DNA from: Saccharina japonica
Taxonomy: Eukaryota > Sar > Phaeophyceae > Laminariales > Laminariaceae
NCBI GenBank assembly: GCA_008828725.1
Contig: MEHQ01002309.1
Span: 1,131,402-1,195,401 of the forward strand
Reading direction: 5' to 3'
Length of the DNA stretch: 64,000 nucleotides
Part shown: in pieces, positions 1 through 12,690 of the stretch
Position numbering within the stretch: position 1 is the stretch's first letter
How the letters are laid out: each line of letters starts with the position of its first letter
Notes under the pieces: model-generated
The model's database searches: none
The model's input: the letters and a program-made list of their open reading frames with translations, nothing else
Told to the model about the DNA's origin: nothing
Program-made: the position numbers and the translations under genes

Positions 1-224
1 TTCGTCTACATTCAGTTTCTCTCTCTTCGAAACTCCCTACGACAACTACTATTAATAGTGTTACAGCAGTATTGTATATAGCCGTATCGTACCCAGGCTT
101 CATCTCCACGCCATGGGGGGTGTGGGTCTGTCACCCCCCCCCCCCGCTCCCCACTCAGTTGAATCCAGTCTCCAACCTTCCGCCAGGGGGGAGTGTGGGT
201 CTGCCCCCCCCCTATGGTTGTGGT

Positions 225-357
225 CCGTCCCGGCATTGTAAAGGTGCGAGTGTCTTATGGTTATACGACTACGGCCGTGCACGGCATAATAAGCACACCC
301 TCATGCCTAAGGTCATACGACTTGGACGGCCATGCACGACATATGAGTACCCCCCCT
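225..357 (+). repeat. Family E C-tailed repeat, diverged copies
   Basis: GTCCCGGCATTGTAAAGG, TACGACTACGGCCGTGCACG and a second half with ACTTGGACGGCCATGCACGA followed by a C run. Confidence 0.5.
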
Positions 358-379
358 TCTGCTCCTTGTTGTAGCCTCT

Positions 380-1050
380 TGGCGACCTCTCAGTAGGAAC
401 GTGAAACGTCGGGACACTCTTCAACGAGATGGCGCGACCTGGGTGGTCACCGAAATTGTGAACATTAATTATTGTTTTGTTTGCGATGAAACAAATTGCC
501 AGCACAGAAAAGTATCGCCATTACCATCGTTAGTAATCAATATGTTGAGTACATGGCGAGAACTACTACTGCTGCGTAATAGATTAATATTGGTACTGCA
601 GCACCACATTATGTATATGTCCCATGCATTGTGATACTGGTGCCAGGTATGGTACATATCATACGTATAATCTCTTTTCGGCTTTCGGAGACTGAGATTC
701 CTAAATATGTATCATATATACCAGGTATTGATATAGTATTATACGAAGTAGTAGATAATACCTGGTAAAATACGTTCTTCAAAATATGTATATACCGCAG
801 CTTGCAAACATGGGATGGGCTCCAAACAGCCAGCCGATCCTACCGCTCACGTGGGCACCGAATGCCCCCACTCCCACCCAGTCCCCAGTCCTTCTTCTCG
901 CTTCCTCCGCTTGGAGTACTATTATGCCAGATACACGGGATCCGGTATACACCAATATCATAGCAGAATGCGACTCCCTGATTTCAGGCGAGGCTCAAAA
1001 CCTTTCGACGTATTATATGCTACGATGTACTCACATCTACTCGTACTGGT
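380..1050. other. No gene seen
   Basis: AT-rich sequence with TACCAGGTA/TACCTGGTA words near 722 and 762; nothing else recognised. Confidence 0.5.
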
Positions 1051-1297
1051 GACGCATGCTACGATAGAGGTGCACCACGTTTTTTCTGAGCTCCTCACTT
1101 AAGGAGCGTCATACCCTACCGAAAAACTAATTTTGAAGAAAAATAAAAGTGCTGCCGGATGCGAATTATCATGACCGAAGTATACTCTGAAGCATTATTC
1201 GTCACAAAAATGAAAAAACGACGAATTTGGGTTAAGGAGCCCGATCGTTCAGAAAACGATTCAGCCAAAAACGGCTACCTCTACCGTAGCACGCGTC
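1051..1297 (-). mobile_element. MITE family H, copy 1 (4-bp target duplication)
   Basis: The ends are inverted copies of GACGCRTGCTACGRTAGAGG, and TGGT flanks both sides as a candidate target duplication. The interior carries a CTCCTCACTTAAGGAG palindrome near one end. It matches the copy at 55819-56067 over its length in reverse orientation, and includes the sequence GGGTTAAGGAGCCC that is the empty site for the insertion seen in copy 3. No coding capacity. Confidence 0.75.
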
Positions 1298-1786
1298 TGG
1301 TTTCTACTTGAATACTCATGGTTTTCTTAAACATGTTTCGTGCCAGAGTCAAGCTAAACATTACTATTAATAGGCAACCTTCGGAGAACTGCAATCACAC
1401 TGTGGGGACAAAACACCTGGAAATAGAGTGGCCTCAATTTTGGAGATGGTGCACAAAATGTTAGTATACAGTAGTAAATAAGTGCTGTCGAGACTATTAA
1501 TAGCTACAGTATCAATAACATTATTTCCAATGAATGTTCTTATGTTCACATATACTATGTAAAAATGTGTATATTATATACACTGCTACTGCCCCTGTTC
1601 ATGTACGTTTAGTGCCGGAGCACCATTAGTATTTAATAGTATGTAGGAACGCGCAATAATGATATTTATGTGTGAACGTATTATTAATAGTATTAATAGT
1701 ATATATTAATGTATATACATGTTATAAAGTGATGAAAGAGTAGTATGTAATAATGATAACAATATTATGGTATTAATAGTACTACT
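1298..1786. other. No gene seen; ATTAATAGT-rich
   Basis: ATTAATAGT or its complement recurs at about 1364, 1495, 1630, 1683 and 1773. No frame or family recognised. Confidence 0.5.
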
Positions 1787-2128
1787 GTGTTCTTCACATT
1801 AAACCTTCCTTTCTACCCGTCGACATCCAGCACACCCAGTGTCTGTGCCGATTCTTCATCCTAAAAAGGTACCAGTTCTGTGGTCACAAAACTACGACAC
1901 AGAGATACTACGCTCAGTGCAGTAAGCAGAGCAGACAATGCAATGCCATATACGACAGGCAAGACCTACCCTGCTAGCAATCCAGGTGCATGCAAGAGAA
2001 AAAAAGAGAAAAAAGAAAAAAAGCGAAAAGGAAAAATAAATAAAAAGTAAATATACTGAAGCAAATCAACAATCAAGCAACCAAACAAAAAGCATGACAA
2101 AATAAAAGAAAGAAAGTGTCGTGCTTCT
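1787..2128 (-). repeat. Family N repeat, long copy
   Basis: Matches 21205-21540 in opposite orientation over about 330 bp. Shared blocks include TTTCTACCCGTCGACATCCA, TTTGTGACC-type sequence and an A-rich stretch (T-rich in the other copy). It has no convincing frame. Confidence 0.7.
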
Positions 2129-4049
2129 CTCCTTTGCATTGGGCTATTCGGGTACACGCCATACCACCGATCCCACTAGCCCGGCCAGGGCTGCTTCGTA
2201 TAGTCGATGCTGCAACCGCCACCTGTTTTCGACAAGCTTTCCCCCTCAAGTCCAGAAGGGGGTTGTTAGTACGCGGTGGAATGCCATTCCTTGTTTTATC
2301 ACTTGAACTTGATACGGCCTATTTATGATACTATTAATACCCACGGTACACATTCACTATCAACTCCCAAAGCAGTATCATACCACCCCCGGTGACAATT
2401 TTTTGCTTAGGGCTCAATGTTTCCTCCCTTTATTTCACCGGGAGTACGTTCGATACCCCCCCCCCTCCCCCGTCGGAGGTTGCCTTGCAATCCAATACTA
2501 AACCCCCCGACACAAATACCCCCCCGGCGGGTAAATGCTTATTCAAGTCGAAGCGAGCAGCAGCGCACACAAGACCTACGACAATAACACGAAGCACACA
2601 AACAAGTACGTCAGTGCCGCAGCACATGAAGACCAGCGCAGAGGACGGAAGAGGTATACATATACTTGTATACGTATATATGTAGTCCTTCCGCAGGTTA
2701 GGCCCATCGTTTTGGAACGAACACGTCACCGGACGAGCTAGCTGCCTGGGTGTTTGGGCAAACGAAAACCCTTGAAGAAAATACTGTTATTCCGCCCAGA
2801 TATCACCCCCCCCCCTGGAATCCAGGGATCCTGTGGCATGCCCCTTCTGTCACCAGGGGGGCGATCCATACCACTCCTATAAAATACCACCCCTGCCCCC
2901 GGTGATGTTTTTTTTCTTTTCCAAAACCGAACATATCATCCCCCGGGGTTTTTGTTTTGGACGCCGCACACATTATTACAACGTACTCACATATACAGTA
3001 CGAAGTACACCTGTGTTGTTGGTGGTGTTGTGTGTGTTGTCGGAGCGTCCGCATGCGACGACAGCAGGTAGAGGTGGACGCGCTACGTAGTCAAGAGGCG
3101 GGGTTGAGATAAAGATCCCAGAAGATTCAACATGTATGTGTGTGCTCTCTGGGTCAAGGTGGAATTACAGACAGTAGACGAAAGAAATGGCAAATGTGAG
3201 AAACACCAACAATGTGGACGTACCGTACGCAGTCATCCTCGATACGCCCGGGAAACTATACACTCTATGGCTACGACGTACTCGTGGATGCAACATCATT
3301 CGGATTACTGTGCTGGATAACCCTTACGCAGTGTTCCTTGATGCTTGCTCGTGGAGATCGGATATTCCTCGCGGGGAGTTGGCACTCTGTCTGTGCTATT
3401 GCGGGAATCTTGATGACAACTCTCGTAACGTGCTTCTACGTACGAGCGCCATGTGGACTCTTAATACTGCTACTCGTAAACAATGTGACAGCATCTCACT
3501 CAATAATTTACAAGATTTCAACTGCTGTCCGATTGTTGACGAACACATAGAAACATTTAAGAATAGTAGTCTATTAATAGACCACTACCAATTTTCTGCC
3601 CGCCCCGTACAAAGAAGACGCTCGGCACTGCGACGAAACTAATACTGGTGTGATCCGAGGCCATAGTGGTGTGTTCTGCGGTCCATGGGATGATGCTGCA
3701 AGTATCCCGGGCGCGATGTTCCGACAGTCCCAAACGATGATGTTGCGGCAATTCCAGAGGCCGTCCTTCCCGAAATTAAAAAATTATAGAGTTGTGCTGT
3801 GGCTCGACCTCGGAGGATACCTCTCCGGTGATCCCACGATAAGTACTCGGCGATTCCGAAGACTTCGTGCTAGCAACCTCACGATAGGCGACTCCGGGAT
3901 AAACAATGCTCCAGCGATCCATGAGTATGCTTACAGTGCTCCCAGGAAATACTAGTATTGCCCCATGGTATACACTCGTCGGCGAAATACTACTGCCTAG
4001 AGCACGCACCAACATCACAACAAACACACGGGGAGCTGAAGATCAACTA
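2129..4049. other. No gene seen
   Basis: C and G runs at 2455-2530 and 2805-2950 with CCCCGGGG-type palindromes. The stretch 3180-4049 could hold decayed coding sequence downstream of the gag relic, but I could not recognise protease or integrase motifs. Confidence 0.4.
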
Positions 4050-5413
4050 CTTCAGGTTCTGCAACACGTAAACTCCAACACCCCAGGGGTCCCAGTGAAC
4101 GATACTCCTCCTTGCTGTGGGGGTTCATGTGCGATGGCAACTTGAAACACCGAAATAGTCCTCGTCGAATTTGATGGGCAGACTCTTGTCGCGCTTAGAA
4201 GAAGGGAGTGGGCGCCGAGGACAACATCATAACATACAGCGCCCTCCCACCCTCCCACCGAACCCGACACTCCCTGCTTGTAACAAACAACTACAGTAGC
4301 GTAGCTATGGGAAGTGGTCTTGTGAAGTGAACACAACTTGTTCGTGGTGCCCACTACCTGTCTTCCAGGCTTCCTGCTCTTCTTGCCCAAGTGGCCGCTT
4401 TATACCCACCCAGCCTGTCGTTGCGCTCTGCCAGGCACAGCGCAGTCACTCACAGTTGAGGCATTGCTCTTGGAGCCAGGTGCCGGCACCATAAACAAGG
4501 CCGCATCACGCCTCCGCGATAAGCGTACTCTTGCCCTTGTCACGCGACAATTAATCCAAGTATAGATGGTGTCCGATAGGCTGGAGTTTAGGCGAGTCAA
4601 GGTCGGGGTCCATGTAGTAGGTCGTCAGTATGAGTCCTGGTAGTTCTTCGGGATTCCTTGGACGATGATTTCCATCAAGTGGCGCTCGGTGGCGGGTACC
4701 TTCACGTTGGTCAGCCGGTGGTGCAGGAGCTTTTTCCCTGTATGGCACAGTGGTTGGGGTTTCGTTCGGTTCCGTGGCTGTGGCCACCATTGCTGTCTGC
4801 AATAAGTGAGTGGTCTCGATAATGACTCTTAGAAGCTATCTATGATGTGAGCTATTCCATCTTTTTTCGGCAATCACCGCGGGTTCCACCCTCAATGTAA
4901 GCGTAAATGGTCACCAGGAGAGCCGCTGCCTTGTCCGTCACCAAATACCACAATATCCCGTACACGTCCTGATTGACGTGGCTGAATGAGGCCTGGCGTT
5001 GTGGAAGGGCCCTCCTAGGTGTGTACAGCAGTCTACGGTAGGAAGGGTTTACACAGCAGCGGTGAAGGGGAGACAATCGCGTGTCTACCCCGTCCGTACC
5101 TGCACCATTTGGTCTCTCTGCCGTTGTTATTGCCTCACCTTCAACCGCGGCACAAGGTGTCCGGGTGCTGCACGCTGAGTACGAAGCTTGCTTTCTTATG
5201 CAAGTCGTTGAAGTCTTCGGGTTTCTCGTCGTCGTATGACTTGATTATTATTACGACGTTGATGGGGTTGCCGGTGACGTTGCCCGTGACGCTGCTGATG
5301 ACGTTTGAGTCTCCCGTTTTAGCATATGGTATTCGGACGTCGATCGGGTTATCCTGTGCCGCAGTGCAGTCCGTCGACGACGCACAGTAGTACATCGACC
5401 CTAAGAAGCTCAT
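4050..5413 (-). pseudogene. Degenerate Ty1/copia-type gag relic
   Basis: Several short minus-strand frames read in order as one gag protein broken by frameshifts and stops. At 5076-4852 is a block with DKAALLVTIY-like character (actual DKAAALLVTIYAYIEGG). At 4700-4560 come RLTNVKVPATERHL, EIIVQGIPKNYQD and, in another frame, DLDSPKLQPIGHHLYLD, a pattern typical of copia gag. At 4350-4270 is CSLHKTTSHS followed by a Cys, the His/Cys motif seen after the gag zinc knuckle in many copia elements. A CLNCE remnant near 4440 may be the knuckle. Protease, integrase, reverse transcriptase and LTRs were not found. The assignment rests on motif memory only. Confidence 0.5.
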
Positions 5414-7984
5414 GGCAGGTCTCTCAAGCGAGTAGCTCGGGCCTCAGGCGTAGTCTGTACTCGATGTGGCCGATAGACCGCAGCTCTAAGCACGTTGAAA
5501 GCACGAAGCGCATCGAGGCTCACAACCTATTGGCGGAGTATTCGCATGTGCTAATGTGGTGGACGTGCCAGCCCAGAGGCTTACTGTGAGCCGCTTTATT
5601 TAGCTGGCTCGTGAACTTAGCCCAGAATTTCTACACAATGTTGAAAGGTTCGGCTCTCGGGGTCAGGGGGGCAGAAGACGAACGTGAACATTAGATTGGT
5701 CGAGGTGGGTGTGATCATCCTTGATGAAATCGGCAAGATACACACTCTACGATTAGATGTGCCATGCGGGCCATTGCCCTGACCATCCTGCTGCAATGTT
5801 CCTTCATGATTGCTCGTGAAGATCGATACTTCCTTGCGGCAAGCTTGCACTTGGTGGTATTGTCAACAGGCCGGCGGCAGCTCCTGTGCTATGTTTCTAC
5901 GTACGAGCACATGCTGCTACTCACCGATTACGTCTACTGAACAGTACTTACTGTAGATTCCATATCACGTCTACAGTATCATACTGCCGACTCGTAAATT
6001 ATGGTGCAGTTAAGCGCATACGCAAAGCTGCGGATGTATATTACCCTGCTTAAATGTCCCTCCATGCTACTGGATACTGACTACCTTAAATAGGTTGTGT
6101 AGGTCCCCTACCTGCTACGATATAGACTAGTTGTTGACCTATCAGCGATTCAGCAGACTACTGGCTACTGCTGCTGTACGTAACAAATTGCACATCAACA
6201 ACACCAACAATTTACACATCAACTGGTTATTTTCTGCTGAACTGCAACCAGTAGACCAAGACACTCGAGCGTCCGTGCTAATTACCGGGATGTTGTCCGC
6301 TGTACTCTACACAGAATAGGTCGCGGAACTGGTTTTCGTCCTGGCTCCCCGACTTAAATGTACTTTTGTTTGGTCTATTTTCCTACCTGCTATACCTGCA
6401 GACTTCGTGTCTTTTCGCGAACACTGACTACTGTAGTGTACGTCGTATAACATCTGGTAGTACAATAACAGCTTATGCTTGGGCCCGACTTCTCGACAAC
6501 TACAAAAGAGAGACGACATGTCACAAGCAACAAATTATTGGCACCAACCAGACACCAGACACATACCTGATATCACTGCTGTACAATAAACAGGAGAGCG
6601 CGCTACATATACTGCTTGCTGTACATAGCTAGGCACACAGACTGCAGCCGAAACAACCATCCACGCCTGCGCTGCTACTGCTGCATGTGTATACGCTATT
6701 GGCTACAAACGTTGCTGTCTGGAGTGTGGCCTGTAAACATCGCTATCATTGCCGGACACGGCTACAGCTACGCCCTGTCGGAAGAGCTGTTAGTGTCTTG
6801 AGACGTCAAGAAAGACGTATGTGCTCCCGCCAAAATGGCTCAGCAAACTAAACGCAGTATAACACGACCAAATGCAGAAAAACAAGAGGAACACACGCTG
6901 AAACAACTCCTCCCACCCCTGGCTTCCTGCATGTAGCGCGCACCTACTGTGCCTAAATTAGAACCAATCGGGCCTGGCATCCCCTACCTCCGCCTAGCCA
7001 TCTCGGCCGTAAGGCGATAAGTATCCCGTGTCTGCCCGACTAAGGCTGAAGGCAGGAACCGGCGCCAATATCAACCAACGAAAATTGGAATGTCCAAGGT
7101 CAGTACTGGAAGCTACAGCAGTACGAGTAGTACTGCTGTCCTGACAGTCGCCTGCGGAAATCATGGTGAGCTCCTGCTCTCGTACGCGGGGCCGAGCACG
7201 TGTTAGCGCTGGTACTGCTTCGGGCGTCCTCCATTCTTCGGCCCCACTCGATCTGCAAACGTTAACAACGGAGTACGGGCCGTGGGCCCCGGGTGTGTGT
7301 TGGGCGTCGGTAGGTACATTACTGTAGTACAACAGCAGTACTACAGTAGTACGCAGCATAAGAAAATGACGCAAAGTCTGCAGAACGTAGGACAATCCAA
7401 ACCAAAGACCTGCCAAGCAGCTTTTGGGACATGAAACAGGACGCCTACTGCTGTGGTCCACATACTGTTAATAAAAGCCGCATCTTGCGTGAGGTTTCAC
7501 CAGTGACGTTCCGAAAGGTGCTCTAAACTGGGGTTCCCCAGAGAAGGGAGGTCCCATGTAACCGAATGCCTGCCTTATACCCGCTTTCTACCAGGACCTT
7601 GAGACGGGAGTAGGTATCGTCCACCCGCGTGTGTAAAGACAGCACCCATAATAATGCGCACCGTGTAAGGTACTCAGCATACACCGCACTGCCGTCTATT
7701 TAGCATTAAACGTACTGCCGTATTAAACTTACATATGCCAGGTAACCTGTGTTTAGGGTGGGCACGTTGCTACACAGCAGTAAGTAGTAGCCGCTGGCCT
7801 ATCGAGCTACCGAGCAGCTAACCGGCACGGTAACAAATTCTCGCCTTTAGCGAATAGACAACAACTAACTGCTGTTACAGCACAAACCGCTGCAACGGTA
7901 CTGAACTGTAGTACGCGGCACAATCAAAATTGTTCTTACGTATAGAGGAGGAGTACAAAATTTCGGGAGCCACAGAAAGGGCTA
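5414..7984. other. No gene seen
   Basis: The head of the copia relic and its LTR might lie in 5414-6000. The 155-codon minus frame at 6994-7461 has no recognisable domain and is within chance expectation. Confidence 0.4.
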
Positions 7985-10012
7985 CCATCGATGATCAAGG
8001 ACCACTGGTCTTCGGGTTTGGATTTGTGTTTCTGTAGGATCTCCGTGTCTGACCCTTGTTCTGTTCTAGCTGCGACGAGCGTACTCCTTGCGCACGCTCC
8101 CAGTCTTCTTATTCTCCGCATCCTAAAATGTGAGGAGCCGCACGGTATTGGAAAGATCCCGCTACTAGGTTATGGGCCTCGAATTGTATAGTAAGTACCG
8201 CAGAGCTGCGAACCGTCAGGATCATCAAGTGAAGACTATGGGACTGCGACCCGCGGTGCTACGTCCGCTCCGAGCTTCTCCACAGAGTTGCCTGGATCAT
8301 CTGCACTTACTTGCAGCTGCTGCGAAGTATATGCAACAACTACTGGACTGCTATCCACAGAGATGTCAAGAGCATTGGTCGTTTTCTCTGTGGGGCTGCT
8401 TTGCTGCTGCTGCGAACAACTGACCTCCATTGAACCGCCAGTAGGATCGTCATCTGAAGCTGCAGCAGGTGGAAATGATCAACTACGCGTATCAGAGGCA
8501 GCACTGCTGCACACATGTGAGTATACTCTCGAAACATGGCCTTCGAGTACGTGACGGTCTGGTTCGGCAAACCCGCTACTGCTGTATTGATGCTGCTGCT
8601 GGATTTAGAGCGGATGTGTGTATTCGATTGCACGAGGGTCCTTCGAATCGATTGCGGATAGATAGCGCTGCTGCTGCTGCGTACGACAGCACCGTAAAAT
8701 GACTGCTGAAGTATGGGAGGATTCGACGAGAATGGTAGCCTACCAATGGATGTACATCATCTGGTTTTCCACGGCAATGCCATGGTAGAGTGACCTGCGA
8801 TGGCACTCCTGTGGCACTGACACGACAGTGCTATTTGCACCCATGCCAGCTGCCTTGTCTTTAGCCATGGGACTGCCCTGCCTTGGCAATAGACATGGCA
8901 CGGCACACGAATACACTGCCATGCCTTTTTTAAATGTTTAGTCAGGCCCGCGCTGGTTTCAAGATCTGCATGTGATATGTTTGCGGTTTCCACAATCGTG
9001 CATGCTTCAAACACATTTAAATATACCACAGCAGCAGCAGATTGATTGCCTCTAAGTTGCCAGGTTATACGTTGTTGCTGCGCTAGCTATAGAAGAAGCG
9101 GCCAAATCTCTTCAAATCTGCCACCGCAACAGATAGCCTTCATGGTACCAGGTTAAACCTGGTTGCTGAGTTAGCTGTAGAAGAGGTGGCCACCCGTCAT
9201 ATATGAACCAGGAACGTTTGAAGTGCTGCGGAGCGGCAAGCGAGCTGTGAATCTTGGTTGCGATATAGCAACGGATTCCACGCGTGCTTATTATGCATAC
9301 ATGTGTATTGTAGTACACAAGATGATCGCATTGATCACGTAAATAGGGTTGACACATTCGCAAAGAAAGCCTGAATAATTCAATGACACCTGGAGTTAGT
9401 ATCAGATAAGAGCGCAGGATACTGAGTGTTTCGATTCAGTAGTCAGCAAGTGGATATTACATTTGATCTCAATTCGCCGCATCCATAGTGGGGTCGTGCT
9501 AGGATTAGGTATGCAGGCTGCTACTCAGCCGCAGTAGCCAGTTGCCTACCGGGTCGAATCGCTGATCGGAACCATAGCCGTCTATAGATGTCAATTGTTT
9601 GTCACAGCAGCGTAGGGTGCGAAGGTGACAGTACGGTGTGTCAAATATCGATTTAGTATTTGGTGGACACAACTTGAAGAGTCGGGGCCGTAAAGGAGGA
9701 AAATCAGAACCTAGGGAACCCCAAACAAAGCCACCGGGCGAACGATGGCGGCGGGTCTTCGCGTTAGCCTTTGTTTTAGGATTTCCCGTGTTTGTTTATA
9801 GTTCGAGCTGTGACGAACGTGCTCCTCGCGCACTCTATCTCTCCTCTCCCTCTGCTCATCCTCTCCTCTCGGAAGCCTCCGATAATAAACACAACTAACT
9901 GGTCTTGGAAGAACGAACGAGGGCCACGGGTGTTCCCGGGTTTGCCTTTGTTCGAGGGTCTCCCATGTTTAGGTTTCGTTCGAGCTGTGACAAACGTGCT
10001 CCTGGTAAACTG
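7985..10012. repeat. Three diverged copies of a ~120-bp segment
   Basis: Copies at about 7990-8100, 9705-9850 and 9885-10012 end in AGCTGTGACGAACGTGCTCC-like sequence preceded by TTTAGGATTTCCCGTGT-like sequence. A separate 46-bp pair lies at 9058-9106 and 9149-9194. The rest is CAG/CTG-rich with no gene seen. Confidence 0.5.
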
Positions 10013-11385
10013 GCTCACTCCGGAGCCACTCAGTTTTGTGTTCGTTTACAAAGGTTGAACCACGGAGCCACTCAGTCAGCAGCCAGCGCTGAATGAGTGG
10101 CTCAATGGTTTAACCTTCAAAAACGAATATCTTATTACTCTCATTCATGATCTTCTCCTCTTGGGCGGCACCGGCAATCGGCTAAACTGCCCTTGGAGTG
10201 GCATGTATTTAAGCATATCTCTGGAACTGAAGCTCATACAACTACGGTAGTCGTAGCCCTGACTGGGAGGCAGGGCTCGTCTGCTACGGGATGCCGTACG
10301 CAACTACGGGGTGCCTTACGCAGCTCAGTAGCCATACCACGTACAACGTGCCTCACGCGGAGATCTCGCCGTAGTAATATGCTGCCACTTGTGTGTACTG
10401 GTAGCATGTACATATGACAGTAATTCGTATTCCATCGAAGTGGACGTCACGGTCTGAGTTTTGTGTGAAAGACGACGCAAACCACACACAATGTACAACA
10501 CAAGTACAGCACTACGGCCTTATCGCCATGTAACCCCCACAACCGTAAACATCGTTAAATCACACGAGGTATATAGCGAATGCCCTGCATACATACTATT
10601 CTGTCTGTACGTATAAACACAAAGTGACATCAATCATCGTCGTGCGGAAATCAGTAGACCGGTACTGACAACATTGGTAAATGCGCCACCCCCCCCCCCC
10701 TTTAGCTATCTGCCAGGTATCATACACCAGTACTCCCCACTCTTTTACTTAGCCTCACCCTTCTGCCTGGTTGGGTGTGTCAACACACCAACATTTTATT
10801 TTGCAGCCACGCCCCTCTTTTCCATGGCATCATCACCCCTTCCCAATACACCACTGCTCTATTGCAACCACTGCTACTTTTGTGACCACTCACTGCGACT
10901 ATCGGTATCACCCGTTTCATCGTCCCCAATTCATGTAACCGCCCGTTCTATATATATATATATATATATGGTATGGACACACGCACCCTTCTTTGGAGAT
11001 TCGAGTGTGTGGGGCATTTTCGCAGGCCAGACACTAGGCCCTGGTTTCAGCGTAGTTCTGTTTTGGTGTAGGGGGGATGGTATTTACAAACCCTACGTAT
11101 AAACCGTGAGCGTGATCCCCCAAGTAGCACTCAAACCGGTATTTAATAGAAGTGTCTGATACGCGAAATTCTCCCACAGACTCAAGTCTATCCATAGGGT
11201 TTTCGCTTAGGAGAGCAGCGTCCATGTGTGCATCTTCTGTGCTTTACTACCAGGGATAGGTTCGGTATCTCATGCACCACCTACTACCTGTGCAATACCA
11301 CCCCGGGTGGTAGTGTTGTCCCTCCGGGTGATAGTGTTTCTGCTGGGCAATACCACATGGTGGTATTACAAGGCTTACCCTGTTA
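10013..11385. other. No gene seen
   Basis: Contains a short (TA)n at 10952-10969, C runs near 10690, and CAATACCACCCCGGGTGGTA-type palindromes at 11290-11370. Confidence 0.5.
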
Positions 11386-11895
11386 CCTCGAAAGGGATAC
11401 GTCGCCAATGCTCAAATGACCAAGGTAAGCAACAAATGAACACGCCCCCCCCCCCTCCTTCTTGAAATGGATGCGTGGTCAATGGTCAAATGACTAAGGC
11501 AAGCAACAGATGGGTGCGCCCGCCCCTTCCTCTCTTATCCCCGTCTCGAAAGGGATGCGTGGTCAATGGTCCAATGCCTAAGGCAAGCGACAAACGAGTA
11601 CGCCCCCCCCTCAAGGCGCTTCGCGCTTGGTACTAGCAATCAATATCTGCCTGGCCGGTGAAAACCGGACATGCTACGTCCCGGCATTGTAAGAATGCGA
11701 GGGTCTATGGTCACACGACTACGGCCATGCATGAATATCGAGTCCCCCCCCCCCCCCCCGAGGGTGGTACAACTGTTGGAGGTGTCTCTGTTAGGCGTGG
11801 GAACGGTGCTCCGTCTCGAAAGGGGTGCGTGGTCAATGGTCAAATGACTAAGGCAAGCAACAAAAGGCTATGCCCCCCTCCCCCTGTCCGGGGTG
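11386..11895 (+). repeat. Cluster of C-tailed repeats: four family D, one family E
   Basis: Family D units start near 11389, 11462, 11548 and 11813. Each contains CTCGAAAGGG, GGTCAATGGTCAAATGACTA and AAGGCAAGC, and ends in a C run. A family E copy (11641-11758) has TCTGCCTGGCCGGTGAAAAC, GTCCCGGCATTGTAAG and a C run. Confidence 0.65.
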
Positions 11896-11956
11896 ATATT
11901 GTCACAAGGCTTGCATTCTTACCCCCAGGTTTTTCCCTCTTACCCTCAAAATTGAT

Positions 11957-12088
11957 GTTCGACGTTTTTTAACGTTTTTACCCGGTAGCTCGGTAGAGTT
12001 CAGCACCAGACAGACTACTACTTCTGCACAATCGACGTCTTGATATTCGTACATGGGTGAGAACACGGGTTCGAATCTCATGTCGAAC
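11957..12088 (+). other. tRNA-like region with A- and B-box sequences
   Basis: TAGCTCGGTAGAG (11986-11998) fits an A box and GGGTTCGAATCTC (12067-12079) a B box. GTTCGAC at 11957 and GTCGAAC at 12082 can pair. Spacing is too wide for a normal tRNA, so a tRNA-derived repeat is more likely than a gene. Confidence 0.3.
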
Positions 12089-12604
12089 GTCTTCTGACCC
12101 AGATAGATGCACATATTATATATATATTATATGAGTCGTACATATATATATCATTCGTCGAACTTCGAACATCTCTCTTCTTCAGAAACATCACAACACC
12201 AGACACACTCAAGCGTCCTGCGTCCCCACCAAAATCGTACTGGCGCTGTATTCTATACCAGGCATTCATGTCGGTCACCCATGTCTCCGTGGGTCCGCAT
12301 ACGGAGATCGATCAGCCGATACGTTCCAAATATCGCGCCGTTCCGAGGGGGGGGGAAGAATATGTTGTACTCGTACGCAATACGCAAGGGTGCTGATGTT
12401 ATCCTGTCCCTATCAATCGGCTCTTGTATACCGGCACACTTCACAGCTCAGATGTGTATGTTCTTCACATTAAACCGTCCTTTCTACATACCCGTCGTGA
12501 GCAACAACAGCTTGCTCACAATGCGTGCGTACGTAATGTAAATCTATGTAGGAAATGTTACTTCTGTAGACCGTAGAGATACACGCGTCCATTGGGCTTA
12601 TATA

Positions 12605-12690
12605 TAGCAGTCAGCGCAGTCAGCGCAGTCAGCGGCAAAACTGCTGGCTCGATGGATAGTCAGCGCAGTCAGCGCTGTCGGCCGGCAAAT
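12605..12690. repeat. CAGTCAGCG repeats
   Basis: Five to six copies of a 9-bp unit in two groups. Confidence 0.65.
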
